Assembly: GCF_001513955.1 (NCBI RefSeq)
Contig: NZ_KQ948147.1
Span: 320,532-384,531 of the forward strand
Length of the DNA stretch: 64,000 nucleotides
DNA from: Streptomyces pseudovenezuelae
Lineage (GTDB): Bacteria > Actinomycetota > Actinomycetes > Streptomycetales > Streptomycetaceae
Reading direction: 5' to 3'
Shown here: one piece after another, positions 17,760-26,076 of the stretch
How the letters are laid out: every line of letters starts with the position of its first letter
How positions within the stretch are numbered: position 1 is the first letter of the stretch
The notes under the pieces: model-generated
Database searches by the model: none
Seen by the model: only the letters and a program-made list of their open reading frames with translations
Told to the model about the DNA's origin: nothing
Position numbers and translations under genes: made by a program

Positions 17760-18365
17760 ATGGTCTCCGAGAACTCCGACGCACAGGGCGGCGAGACGAC
17801 CGCCCTCGCGCTGAAGATACTGGTCGCCGGCGGGTTCGGCGTGGGCAAGACCACCCTGGTGGGCGCGGTCAGCGAGATCAGGCCGCTGCGCACGGAGGAA
17901 CTGCTCAGCGAGGCGGGACAGTCGGTGGACGACACGGACGGTGTGGACCAGAAGGTCACCACCACGGTCGCCATGGACTTCGGGCGGATCACCATCCGCT
18001 CCGGCCTGTCGCTCTATCTCTTCGGCACCCCGGGCCAGGACCGCTTCTGGTTCCTGTGGGACGAGTTGTCGCAGGGCGCGCTGGGAGCCGTCGTCCTCGC
18101 GGACACCCGGCGCCTGGAGGACTGCTTCCCGGCCGTGGACTACTTCGAGCACCGGCACATCCCGTTCGTGGTGGCCGTCAACTGCTTCGCCGGTGCCCGG
18201 ACCTTCGGCGCCCAGGACGTCTCGCGCGCCCTCGACCTTGACCAGGGCACACCCGTGGTGCTGTGCGACGCGCGGGACCGCGACTCGGGCAAGGAGGTGC
18301 TGATCCGGCTGGTCGAGTACGCCGGGCGGATGCACACCGCCCGGCTGCTCGACTCGGTGAGCTGA
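17760..18365 (+). CDS. cvnD: CvnD: conservon Ras-like GTP/ATP-binding protein
   Basis: A 201-residue small GTPase of the CvnD/MglA-like class. The P-loop is GGFGVGKTT near residues 25-33, switch region TTTVAMDFG, and G3-like LFGTPGQDRFWF. The start is fixed: an in-frame stop lies two codons upstream of ATG 17760. In most conservons cvnC and cvnD overlap or nearly touch; here 132 bp separate them, including the small stem CCCCT-CGA-AGGGG, so cvnD may have its own promoter or lie behind an attenuating hairpin. Confidence 0.93.
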   Translation: MVSENSDAQGGETTALALKILVAGGFGVGKTTLVGAVSEIRPLRTEELLSEAGQSVDDTDGVDQKVTTTVAMDFGRITIRSGLSLYLFGTPGQDRFWFLWDELSQGALGAVVLADTRRLEDCFPAVDYFEHRHIPFVVAVNCFAGARTFGAQDVSRALDLDQGTPVVLCDARDRDSGKEVLIRLVEYAGRMHTARLLDSVS

Positions 18366-18396
18366 CCGCGAGGGGTGCGGCCGGCCCACCGGTACG

Positions 18397-18825
18397 TCAC
18401 TCCGCCACGGCCTTCTCCGCCAGTACCTTGTCGATCCGCACACGGACGAGGAGTTCCCCCGGCACGCCGTTGCGGGCGCCGAACTCCTCGGCCCGTTCCT
18501 CACCCATGTACCGCGCCCCGATCCGCCCGGCCCAGTGCCGGAGCTCGTCGGGCTCCTCCGAGATCCGGGCCCTGCCCTGCAGCACCACGTAGTCGAAGGG
18601 CGGCCGGTCGTCGTCCACACACAGGGCGACCCGCCCGTCCCGCGCCAGGTTGCGCCCCTTCACGGTCGCCTTCCCGGTGTTGAACACCAGGTCGTCCCCG
18701 TCGAGCACGAACCAGATCGGTGCCACATGCGGACTCCCGTCGGCCCGGACGGTCGACAACTTGCCGGTGCGGGTGCCGTGCGAGACGAACTCCCGCCATT
18801 CCTCATCGGTCATCTTCTGTGCCAT
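18397..18825 (-). CDS. PPOX-class (pyridoxamine oxidase fold) flavin/F420-dependent protein
   Basis: A 142-residue split-barrel protein. Near the N-terminus it has KLSTVRADGSPHVAPIWF and VLDGDDLVFNTGK, with an RVALCVDDDRPPFDYVVLQG segment typical of F420- or flavin-binding oxidoreductases of the Rv1155-like group. These reduce small unsaturated compounds or bind cofactors. Convergent to cvnD with a 31-bp gap, so unrelated transcriptionally; it is divergent from the second LC7 gene. Confidence 0.88.
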   Translation of the reverse strand: MAQKMTDEEWREFVSHGTRTGKLSTVRADGSPHVAPIWFVLDGDDLVFNTGKATVKGRNLARDGRVALCVDDDRPPFDYVVLQGRARISEEPDELRHWAGRIGARYMGEERAEEFGARNGVPGELLVRVRIDKVLAEKAVAE

Positions 18826-18918
18826 GTCCCCATTCTCCTTGCCCCGTTGACGGTCGTGGGGAAGGCTTGCTGGGGATCCTCCGGGCAGGAGGAGACGTCA
18901 CACGGGGAGACGGGACAC

Positions 18919-19332
18919 ATGCCGGAGAAGCAGGGGCTCGGCTGGCTGCTGGACGATCTGACCGAGCGCGTCGACCATGTGCGGCACGCGCTGGTGCTGT
19001 CCAACGACGGGCTGGTGACGGGCGCCAGCACGGGACTGCGCCGCGAGGACGCGGACCACCTCGCCGCCGTCTCGTCCGGCCTGCACAGCCTGGCCAAGGG
19101 CTCGGGGCGCCACTTCGGCGCGGGCAGCGTACGGCAGACGATGATCGAGTTCGACGACGCGGTGCTGTTCGTCACCGCGGCCGGCACCGGCAGCTGTCTG
19201 TGCGTGCTCAGCGGCTCCGACGCCGACTTCGGCCGGATCGCCTACGAGATGACCCTGCTCGTCAACCGGGTCGGCGAGCACCTCGACGTGGACGCCCGCC
19301 GACCCGAGCGGAGCCCGGCAACGGACCTCTGA
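18919..19332 (+). CDS. Second CvnB-like roadblock/LC7 protein
   Basis: A 137-residue LC7/roadblock protein, very close to CvnB of the adjacent conservon: aligned by eye over about 115 residues, roughly two thirds are identical, with LRREDA, LAAVSSG, HSLAKG and GRHFGAG shared. It lies 554 bp beyond cvnD, separated by the opposite-strand PPOX gene, and has no CvnC or CvnD of its own. It probably arose by duplication of cvnB and may compete with or modify the CvnD switch. Confidence 0.9.
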   Translation: MPEKQGLGWLLDDLTERVDHVRHALVLSNDGLVTGASTGLRREDADHLAAVSSGLHSLAKGSGRHFGAGSVRQTMIEFDDAVLFVTAAGTGSCLCVLSGSDADFGRIAYEMTLLVNRVGEHLDVDARRPERSPATDL

Positions 19333-19358
19333 CCTGCCTGTTCTCCGGTCCGTTGGAG

Positions 19359-19367
19359 TTATCCACA
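19359..19367 (+). promoter_or_regulatory. Lone DnaA-box-like 9-mer
   Basis: The sequence TTATCCACA is a perfect match to the general bacterial DnaA box, though Streptomyces origins prefer TTGTCCACA. It lies 90 bp before the DUF6397 start codon. No second box is evident nearby, so it is not an origin; it could be a DnaA-responsive promoter element or chance. Confidence 0.35.
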
Positions 19368-19456
19368 GGCCCGCCCGGCTTCGCGCCCCACCGGCTACGG
19401 TTTCTGTCACGGCGAACGCACACAGCGTGAGCGACCGACTCCACGGGGGAGCGACC

Positions 19457-20338
19457 ATGACGAGCGGTACCGTCACCCAACTGCAGCGGAATGCCTGCAC
19501 ACCCAGCCGAGCCGCGCGCGAACTGGGCCTGAGGCGCAGCGAGTTCGACCTCGCCGTCCACCTCGGCCAGATCCGGACGGTGCCCGACGAAGGGGGCGGG
19601 GGCCGACGCGTCACGCGGTCCGAGCTCGACCGGCTCCGGGCCACCGCCGGCTTTGCCGACTCACTGCGCCGGCGGGTACGGCTCGTGGGCACCACCGAGG
19701 GCGCGGAGGTCATGGGCATCCCGGTCGGCAGGTTCACCCGTCTGGCGCGCCTCGGCCTGTTCTCGCCGGTGCGCTTCTATCTGAACCGCTACCGGGCCGT
19801 GGTGTGGCTGTATCTGGCCGACGAGCTGGAGGAGTTCACGACGGTCGAGGACAACACCCCGCTGCTGACCGCCCGGTGCCTGCCCGAGGGGTTGCGCGGC
19901 ATGCTGGACGAGGGCGTGGACCTGCGCGCCCGCAACTGGCGCGGACGGCACCGCGGGTTCCTTCTGCGCCTGGCCGAGAACCCCTGGGAGAGCGCCGGAG
20001 CCCTCGCCGCCTTCCTCGACCCGGTCCGGATCGCGCAGCTCGTCCCGGACCCCTACGAGCGGTCCCACCTCCATCGCTTCCGGCCGGGACCACCCGCGCA
20101 CGGGGCGCAGGGCACGCCCGCCGCGCGTCTCATCGAGAAGATCATGACGGCGGACGACCCGGCCGAGATCGCCTGGCTGACGACCGAACTGACCGGCGTC
20201 CTTCAGGACGCGCGAAGGTTCCGGCCCGCGCCACGCCCCGCGGCCCGGGAAACACCCTCCGCCCCGCCACCGACGGAGCCGGCCCCCCGGGAAGCGTCCC
20301 GAGGGCTGCTGGGCTGGCTCCGCCGCAGAAGCGCCTGA
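19457..20338 (+). CDS. DUF6397 family protein
   Basis: A 293-residue protein of a Streptomyces-restricted family. The N-terminal 60 residues read like a MerR/BldC-type winged helix (TPSRAARELGLRRSEFDLAV, then RVTRSELDRLRA), so DNA binding is plausible. The middle is helical and the C-terminal 60 residues are proline-rich, ending GLLGWLRRRSA. ATG 19457 is chosen because GGGGGAG lies 5 bases upstream; a GTG 30 bases earlier has no such site. It ends one base before the convergent thioesterase gene. Confidence 0.8.
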   Translation: MTSGTVTQLQRNACTPSRAARELGLRRSEFDLAVHLGQIRTVPDEGGGGRRVTRSELDRLRATAGFADSLRRRVRLVGTTEGAEVMGIPVGRFTRLARLGLFSPVRFYLNRYRAVVWLYLADELEEFTTVEDNTPLLTARCLPEGLRGMLDEGVDLRARNWRGRHRGFLLRLAENPWESAGALAAFLDPVRIAQLVPDPYERSHLHRFRPGPPAHGAQGTPAARLIEKIMTADDPAEIAWLTTELTGVLQDARRFRPAPRPAARETPSAPPPTEPAPREASRGLLGWLRRRSA

Positions 20339-20339
20339 C

Positions 20340-21206
20340 CTACAGCGGCCGGAACAGCCCCTCCTGGACGACGGACACCAGCAGCCGCCCCTCCGTGTCG
20401 TAGATCCGGCCACGGGCCAGACCACGTCCACCCGTCGCGATCGGCGACTCCTGGTCGTACAGGAACCACTCGTCAGTACGGAACGGCCGGTGGAACCACA
20501 TGGCATGGTCCAGCGACGCGATGTCGAAGCTCCGCGGGCCCCACAGGGGCTGGACCGGGAGACGGACGGCGTCCAGGAGAGTCATGTCGCTCGCGTACGT
20601 CAGCGCGCAGGTGTGCACGACCGGGTCGTCCCCGAGCGGCCCGACCGCGCGCATCCACACCGCGCTGCGCGGCTCGGCGTCCTTGACCTCCTCGGCGCTC
20701 CAGCGCAGCCGGTCCACGTACCGGATGTCGAAGGGCTGGCGGCGCGCCATCCGCTCCAACTGCTCGGGCAGTTCGCCCAGATGCTCCCGGATCTCGTCCC
20801 CGACCGTCGGCAGGGACTCCGGGTCCGGGACCTTGCGGGCCGGCGGCAGCTGGTGCTCGAAGGGACCTTCCTCAGGCTTGTGAAAGGAGGCGGTGAGATT
20901 GAAGATCGTGCGCCCCTGCTGCACGGCGGTGACCCGCCGCGTGGTGAACGACCGTCCGTCCCGCACCCGCTCGACCTGGTACACGATCGGTACCCCCGGC
21001 CGGCCCGGACGCAGGAAGTACGCGTGCAGCGAGTGCACCGGGCGCTCGCCGTCCGTGGTGCGGGCGGCGGCGACCAGCGCCTGGCCCGCCACCTGGCCGC
21101 CGAAGACCCGCTGGAGGGACTCGTGCGGGCTTCGGCCACGGAAGATGTTGACCTCGATCTGCTCCAGGTCGAGCAGGTCGACGAGCCTCTCGGCCGGGTT
21201 GGTCAT
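20340..21206 (-). CDS. tesB: Acyl-CoA thioesterase II (TesB type)
   Basis: A 288-residue double-hotdog thioesterase that hydrolyses acyl-CoA to free acid and CoA. Family landmarks are RVFGGQVAGQALVAA near residue 33, HSLHAYFLRPG near 59, RDGRSFTTRRVTAVQQG, and in the second hotdog SLDHAMWFHRPFR and GRGLARGRIYD. The length matches TesB. The ATG at 21206 follows an AAGGAGAG site. It lies 73 bp downstream of the helicase gene on the same strand and may be cotranscribed. Confidence 0.95.
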   Translation of the reverse strand: MTNPAERLVDLLDLEQIEVNIFRGRSPHESLQRVFGGQVAGQALVAAARTTDGERPVHSLHAYFLRPGRPGVPIVYQVERVRDGRSFTTRRVTAVQQGRTIFNLTASFHKPEEGPFEHQLPPARKVPDPESLPTVGDEIREHLGELPEQLERMARRQPFDIRYVDRLRWSAEEVKDAEPRSAVWMRAVGPLGDDPVVHTCALTYASDMTLLDAVRLPVQPLWGPRSFDIASLDHAMWFHRPFRTDEWFLYDQESPIATGGRGLARGRIYDTEGRLLVSVVQEGLFRPL

Positions 21207-21279
21207 GGGTGGGACTCTCCTTGGCTCACTACCGGGCTTCGCCTCACGACCGGACGGGGGATCGCAACCGGCCTCGGGC

Positions 21280-23793
21280 TCACAGCTGGCCGACATCGGT
21301 GACCCGGACGACCGCGCGGCCCTCGGCGTCGGAGGCGACGAGGTCGATCTCCGCGCTGATGCCCCAGTCGTGGTCGCCGTTCGGGTCGGCGAAAGTCTGC
21401 CGGACGCGCCACAGCCGGTTCTGCGGCTCCTCCTCGATCCGCAGCAGCTTGGGGCCGCGGGCGTCGGGGCCGGTGCCGAGGTCGTCGTACTCGTCCCAGT
21501 ACTTGTCCATCGCCTCGCCCCACGCCTCGGCGTCCCAGCCGGCCTCGTCGTCCATCGCGCCGAGCTCCTCGACCTGGTCCAGGGCGGCGAGTTCGACGCG
21601 GCGGAACAGGGCGTTGCGGACCAGGACACGGAAGGCGCGGGCGTTGGCGGTGACGGGCTTGACCTCGTCGGCCCGCTCCTGAGCCTCCTCGGCGGTCATC
21701 TCCTCCGGGTTGGCGAGCTGCTCCCACTCGTCCAGCAGGCTGGAGTCGACCTGGCGGACCGTCTCACCGAGCCACTCGATCAGGTCCTGCAGGTCCTCGG
21801 ACTTCAGGTCGTCCGGGATGTTGTGGTCGAGCGCCTTGTAGGCGCTCGCGAGATAGCGAAGGACGATGCCCTCGGTGCGGGCCAGGTCGTAGAGGGAGAC
21901 CAGCTCCGTGAAGGTCAGCGCCCGTTCGTACATGTCGCGGATGACGGACTTCGGGGAGAGCGGATGGTCGCCGACCCAGGGGTGGCTCTTGCGGTAGGTG
22001 TCGTACGCGTGGAAGAGCAGCTCCTCCAGCGGCTTCGGGTACGTGATGTCCTGGAGGCGCTCCATGCGCTCCTCGTACTCGACGCCGTCCGCCTTCATCG
22101 CGGCCACGGCCTCGCCCTTCGCCTTGTTCAGCTGGGCGACCAGGATCTGCCGGGGGTCGTCCAGCGTGGACTCCACGACGGACACCATGTCCAGGGCGTA
22201 GGACGGCGATTCGGGGTCGAGCAGCTCGAACGCGGCCAGCGCGAAGGTGGACAGCGGCTGGTTGAGCGCGAAGTCCTGCTGGAGGTCCACGGTGAGGCGG
22301 ACGATGCGGCCGGAGGCGTCGGGTTCGTCGAGCTTCTCGACGATGCCGCCGTCCAGCAGCGAGCGGTAGATGGCGATCGCCCGCCGGATGTGCCGCAGTT
22401 GCTGCTTGCGCGGCTCGTGGTTGTCCTCCAGGAGGTGCCGCATCGCCGCGAAGGCGTTGCCGGGACGGGCGATCACCGACAGCAGCATGGTGTGCGTGAC
22501 CCGGAAGCGGGACGTCAGCGGCTCCGGCTCGGAGGCGATCAGCTTCTCGAAGGTGTTCTCCGACCAGGCGACGAACCCCTCGGGCGCCTTCTTGCGGACG
22601 ACCTTGCGGCGCTTCTTCGGGTCGTCGCCCGCCTTGGCGAGCGCCTTCTCGTTCTCGATGACGTGCTCGGGCGCCTGGGCGACGACGAAGCCCGCCGTGT
22701 CGTAGCCGGCCCGGCCCGCGCGGCCCGCGATCTGGTGGAACTCGCGAGCGCGCAGGGTGCGGACACGGTTGCCGTCGTACTTGGTCAGCGCCGTGAACAG
22801 CACCGTGCGAATGGGCACGTTGACACCGACGCCGAGGGTGTCCGTGCCGCAGATGACCTTCAGCAGTCCGGCCTGGGCGAGCTTCTCCACCAGCCGCCGG
22901 TACTTGGGCAGCATGCCGGCGTGATGGACACCGATGCCGTGCCGGACGTAACGGGAGAGATTGCGGCCGAACTTCGTGGTGAAGCGGAAGTTGCCGATCA
23001 GGTCGGCGATCCGCTCCTTCTCCTCGCGCGAGCACATGTTGATGCTCATCAGCGCCTGCGCCCGCTCCACGGCCTGCGCCTGCGTGAAGTGCACGATGTA
23101 CACCGGCGCCTGCCTGGTCTCCAGGAGCTCCGTCAGCGTCTCGGTGAGCGGGGTGAACTTGTACTCGTAGGAGAGCGGGACCGGACGGGTCGCCGAGCGG
23201 ACCACCGACGTCGGCCGGCCGGTGCGCCGGGTCAGGTCCTTCTCGAACATCGCGACGTCGCCGAGCGTGGCCGACATCAGGATGAACTGCGCCTGGGGCA
23301 GCTCCAGGATCGGGATCTGCCAGGCCCAGCCGCGGTCCGCCTCGGCGTAGAAGTGGAACTCGTCCATGACGACCTGGCCGACGTCCGCACCCTTGCCGTC
23401 GCGCAGGGCGATCGACGCCAGCACTTCGGCGGTGCAGCAGATGACGGGGGCGTCCGCGTTCACGGAGGCGTCGCCGGTCAGCATGCCGACGTTCTCCGTG
23501 CCGAACATCTTGCACAGCTCGAAGAACTTCTCCGACACCAGCGCCTTGATGGGCGCGGTGTAGAAGGTGACCTCGTCACGGGCGAGCGCGGCGAAGTGCG
23601 CACCCGCCGCGATCATGCTCTTGCCGGAGCCGGTGGGCGTCGACACGATCACGTTCGCCCCCGAGACCACCTCGATCAGCGCCTCCTCCTGATGGGAGTA
23701 GAGCGTGAGACCGCGTTCCTCGGCCCACGACTCGAAGGCTTCGTAGAGGGCGTCGGGGTCGGCGGTCGGCGGCAGCTGATCGATGAGGGTCAC
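21280..23793 (-). CDS. SKI2/Dob1-like DEAD/DEAH-box helicase (DUF3516 C-terminus)
   Basis: An 837-residue superfamily 2 helicase. Motifs in order: Walker A TPTGSGKS, TAPIKALVSEKF, box II DEFH, SATLGD, then HHAGMLPKYRRLVEKLAQ and QIAGRAGRAGYD. The C-terminal half is the DUF3516 extension typical of actinobacterial members. By similarity to SKI2 enzymes it probably unwinds RNA during turnover or ribosome processing. The start is GTG 23793; a longer frame to 23853 covers low-complexity sequence before it. Confidence 0.92.
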   Translation of the reverse strand: MTLIDQLPPTADPDALYEAFESWAEERGLTLYSHQEEALIEVVSGANVIVSTPTGSGKSMIAAGAHFAALARDEVTFYTAPIKALVSEKFFELCKMFGTENVGMLTGDASVNADAPVICCTAEVLASIALRDGKGADVGQVVMDEFHFYAEADRGWAWQIPILELPQAQFILMSATLGDVAMFEKDLTRRTGRPTSVVRSATRPVPLSYEYKFTPLTETLTELLETRQAPVYIVHFTQAQAVERAQALMSINMCSREEKERIADLIGNFRFTTKFGRNLSRYVRHGIGVHHAGMLPKYRRLVEKLAQAGLLKVICGTDTLGVGVNVPIRTVLFTALTKYDGNRVRTLRAREFHQIAGRAGRAGYDTAGFVVAQAPEHVIENEKALAKAGDDPKKRRKVVRKKAPEGFVAWSENTFEKLIASEPEPLTSRFRVTHTMLLSVIARPGNAFAAMRHLLEDNHEPRKQQLRHIRRAIAIYRSLLDGGIVEKLDEPDASGRIVRLTVDLQQDFALNQPLSTFALAAFELLDPESPSYALDMVSVVESTLDDPRQILVAQLNKAKGEAVAAMKADGVEYEERMERLQDITYPKPLEELLFHAYDTYRKSHPWVGDHPLSPKSVIRDMYERALTFTELVSLYDLARTEGIVLRYLASAYKALDHNIPDDLKSEDLQDLIEWLGETVRQVDSSLLDEWEQLANPEEMTAEEAQERADEVKPVTANARAFRVLVRNALFRRVELAALDQVEELGAMDDEAGWDAEAWGEAMDKYWDEYDDLGTGPDARGPKLLRIEEEPQNRLWRVRQTFADPNGDHDWGISAEIDLVASDAEGRAVVRVTDVGQL

Positions 23794-23938
23794 CCACCCA
23801 TCTTGCCTGCCCGGATGCCCGATGGGGGAATCGGATGCGAGTCCGAAGATCACGACCAGTACGCTGTGTCGCCGACGGAGCGTCAGCGGCGCCGGTCAAC
23901 TGGACAGTGGCACACGAGGAATGGGGCGGGCAACGCCG

Positions 23939-24733
23939 ATGATGGGACCAGCACACTCACTGTCGGGCGCCGCGGCCTGGCTGGGCGTAGGAGCGGCAGC
24001 CGCCGCCACCGGGCACACCATGCCGTGGCCCGTACTGCTGGCCGGAGCCCTGATCTGCGCCGGAGCCGCGCTCGCACCCGACCTCGACCACAAGGCGGCG
24101 ACCATCTCGCGGGCCTTCGGGCCGGTCTCGCGGGCCTTGTGCGAGATCGTCGACAAGCTCTCCTACGCCGTCTACAAGGCCACCAAGAAGCAGGGGGATC
24201 CGCGCCGCTCCGGCGGGCACCGCACGCTCACCCACACCTGGCTGTGGGCGGTGCTGATCGGTGCGGGCTGCTCGGTGGCGGCGATCACCGGCGGCCGCTG
24301 GGCGGTGCTGGCGATCCTGTTCGTGCACATGGTGCTGGCCATCGAGGGCCTGCTGTGGCGGGCGACCCGGGGCTCCAGCGCCGACGTCCTGGTCTGGCTG
24401 CTGGCCGCGACCAGCGCGTGGATCATCGCGGGTGTCCTGGACAAGCCGGGCAACGGTTCGGACTGGCTGTTCACGCAGCCGGGCCAGGAGTACCTGTGGC
24501 TGGGGCTGCCGGTCGTGCTGGGTGCGCTGGTCCACGACATCGGGGACGCGCTGACGGTCTCCGGCTGTCCGATCCTGTGGCCGATCCCGGTGGGCCGCAA
24601 GCGCTGGTACCCGATCGGCCCGCCGAAGGTCATGCGTTTCCGGGCGGGCAGCTGGGTGGAGCTGAAGGTGCTGATGCCGGTGTTCATGCTGCTCGGGGGC
24701 GTGGGCTGCGCGGCGGCCCTCAACTTCATCTGA
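23939..24733 (+). CDS. DUF457/YdjM-like membrane metal-dependent hydrolase
   Basis: A 264-residue integral membrane protein with about five spans. Residues 40-50 (APDLDHK) and the later GGHRTLTHTWL and ALVHDIGDALT give the Asp/His pattern of the YdjM/LexA-binding, putative metal-dependent hydrolase family. The substrate is unknown; relatives respond to DNA damage or act on phospholipid head groups. Two adjacent ATGs (23939, 23942) are possible starts; ATG 23921 would add six residues but sits too close to its GAGGA site. Confidence 0.85.
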   Translation: MMGPAHSLSGAAAWLGVGAAAAATGHTMPWPVLLAGALICAGAALAPDLDHKAATISRAFGPVSRALCEIVDKLSYAVYKATKKQGDPRRSGGHRTLTHTWLWAVLIGAGCSVAAITGGRWAVLAILFVHMVLAIEGLLWRATRGSSADVLVWLLAATSAWIIAGVLDKPGNGSDWLFTQPGQEYLWLGLPVVLGALVHDIGDALTVSGCPILWPIPVGRKRWYPIGPPKVMRFRAGSWVELKVLMPVFMLLGGVGCAAALNFI

Positions 24734-24756
24734 GTCCGGGGCGCCGAGGCTCCCCG

Positions 24757-25017
24757 TCAGCTGCCCTGGCCGGTCTCGCCGCCGTAGCGCCGTTCGAAGG
24801 CGGCCACCCGTCCCTCCGAGTCCACCGTCCGCGCCTTGCCGGTGTAGAAGGGGTGGCTCTCGGAGGAGATCTCCACGTCCACCACCGGGTAGGTCTCGCC
24901 GTCGTCCCACTCGATGGTCCGGTCGCTGGTCGCGGTGGACCGCGTCAGGAAGGCGTAGCCGGCGGAGCGGTCGCGGAAGACGACCTCGTGGTAGTCGGGG
25001 TGCTTGTCCTGCTGCAT
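24757..25017 (-). CDS. rpmE2: 50S ribosomal protein L31 type B (zinc-free)
   Basis: An 86-residue L31 of the C-minus type: it has no cysteine at all, so it cannot bind the zinc held by the housekeeping form. Typical segments are HPDYHEVVFRD and SHPFYTGKAR. In Streptomyces this paralogue usually replaces zinc L31 under zinc limitation through Zur. I looked for a Zur-box dyad in the 80 bases upstream and before the next gene and saw none. A GAGGAG site precedes the ATG. It is read with the acidic DUF5709 gene upstream. Confidence 0.97.
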   Translation of the reverse strand: MQQDKHPDYHEVVFRDRSAGYAFLTRSTATSDRTIEWDDGETYPVVDVEISSESHPFYTGKARTVDSEGRVAAFERRYGGETGQGS

Positions 25018-25098
25018 GGCTGCTCCTCGGGAGGCGCGGGATACGGCTCGGGCGGTGCGGCGGTGGGCGGTGTGGACGTGGCCGGGCGGGCGCCGGGC

Positions 25099-25569
25099 TC
25101 AGCCGGGCAGGGACTCCTCGTCGACGATGTGCATCGCGGCCTCCTCCGCGGACGCCGCGGCACCGTCGATGCCCACGTCCGTGGCGACCAGCGCGCTCTC
25201 CTCGTCCTCGTGCGCCCCTTCGTCGGGGGCCACGAGACGGCCGGAGCGCAGCGCGCCCACCTCGTTGTCCAGGAGTTCGCCGTCGGTGCCGTCGCAGTCA
25301 CCGATGCCGTCGCCGTCGGACGGTTCGAGGTCGGGCGTCTCCTCGGCGAGCCGTTGGTCCAGCGTCTCGCCCTGTCGGCGCTCCGCGGCCGTCACACCGC
25401 TGTGCTCCACCGCCCACGGTCTGTCCGGCGGGGACCAGCCGCGGTCGAGGGGATCGCCGACGCCGTCGTCGTCCAGGGTGTCCTCCGCGTCGAGCAGACC
25501 CGCGTCGTCCTGGATCTCGGAGCCGTCGGGCTGGTAGACGTCGTCTCCCCATCCGTCGGAGCTGTCCAC
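25099..25569 (-). CDS. Acidic DUF5709 protein
   Basis: A 156-residue very acidic protein (many Asp/Glu runs such as DAEDTLDDD). The GTG at 25569 has GGAGG five bases upstream and is preferred to upstream starts in low-complexity sequence. The pattern PPDRPWAVEHSGVTAAERR followed by ETLDQRLAEE marks the DUF5709 family, found in Streptomyces with unknown function. No signal or membrane span, probably partly disordered. It lies 81 bp upstream of rpmE2 in the same direction. Confidence 0.85.
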   Translation of the reverse strand: MDSSDGWGDDVYQPDGSEIQDDAGLLDAEDTLDDDGVGDPLDRGWSPPDRPWAVEHSGVTAAERRQGETLDQRLAEETPDLEPSDGDGIGDCDGTDGELLDNEVGALRSGRLVAPDEGAHEDEESALVATDVGIDGAAASAEEAAMHIVDEESLPG

Positions 25570-25886
25570 GGGTACCTCCAGGTGAAGGGGACGGACCCGT
25601 TCCTTTCGCGGCCCGGGGCGGGCCACGGACTGACGGGGCACTTGCCGCGCCCGCCGGCGAACCGTGCCGTCCGCGTGCGCTCCCTGAGCCGGTGCTGCTG
25701 TCCAGCCTTCCACCCCCCTTCGGGACTGCGCAACGCCACGGGCGCTGCGCAGGCTGGAGCGGGGGTGAGCGGAGGGCTGGGACGGGGCGCGCCGGTGTCG
25801 GGAAGGGCGGGGCCGGAGCGGGCCTCCCTCAGCCTCCCGGCACTCCAGGAGGCCAGCTTCGGCAGCCGAGGAGCCCCGGGAGCGGG

Positions 25887-26040
25887 GCAGCCCCGACATC
25901 CGAGCAGCCCCGGCATCCGGGCAGCTCCGGCATCCGACCAGCCCCGGCATCCGAGCAGTCTCGGCACACCCGGGCAGCCCCGATACCCGACCAGCCCCGG
26001 CGCACCCGACCAGCCCCGGCAACCGAACATCACCGGCACC
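25887..26040. repeat. Degenerate 17-19 bp tandem repeat in a 507-bp gene-free stretch
   Basis: About nine head-to-tail units of 17-19 bases, consensus GCAGCCCCGGCATCCGA, with point changes and small length shifts. They lie in the 25570-26076 interval between the DUF5709 gene promoter and the stop of the ABC exporter gene. The unit length is not a multiple of three, so the array does not encode a periodic peptide. The rest of the interval shows nothing I can name. Each unit contains the half-site CCCCGGCATCCG, so a structured RNA or protein-binding array is possible, but slippage alone would also explain it. Confidence 0.75.
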
Positions 26041-26076
26041 CGGCACCCGGTACCGCGCGCCCCCGCCCGTCATCCC

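Noticed and set aside
24757..25650. Zur-box expected before the zinc-free L31 gene
   Set aside because: I found no convincing TGAAAATGATTTTCA-type dyad before rpmE2 or the upstream DUF5709 gene; I do not claim one.
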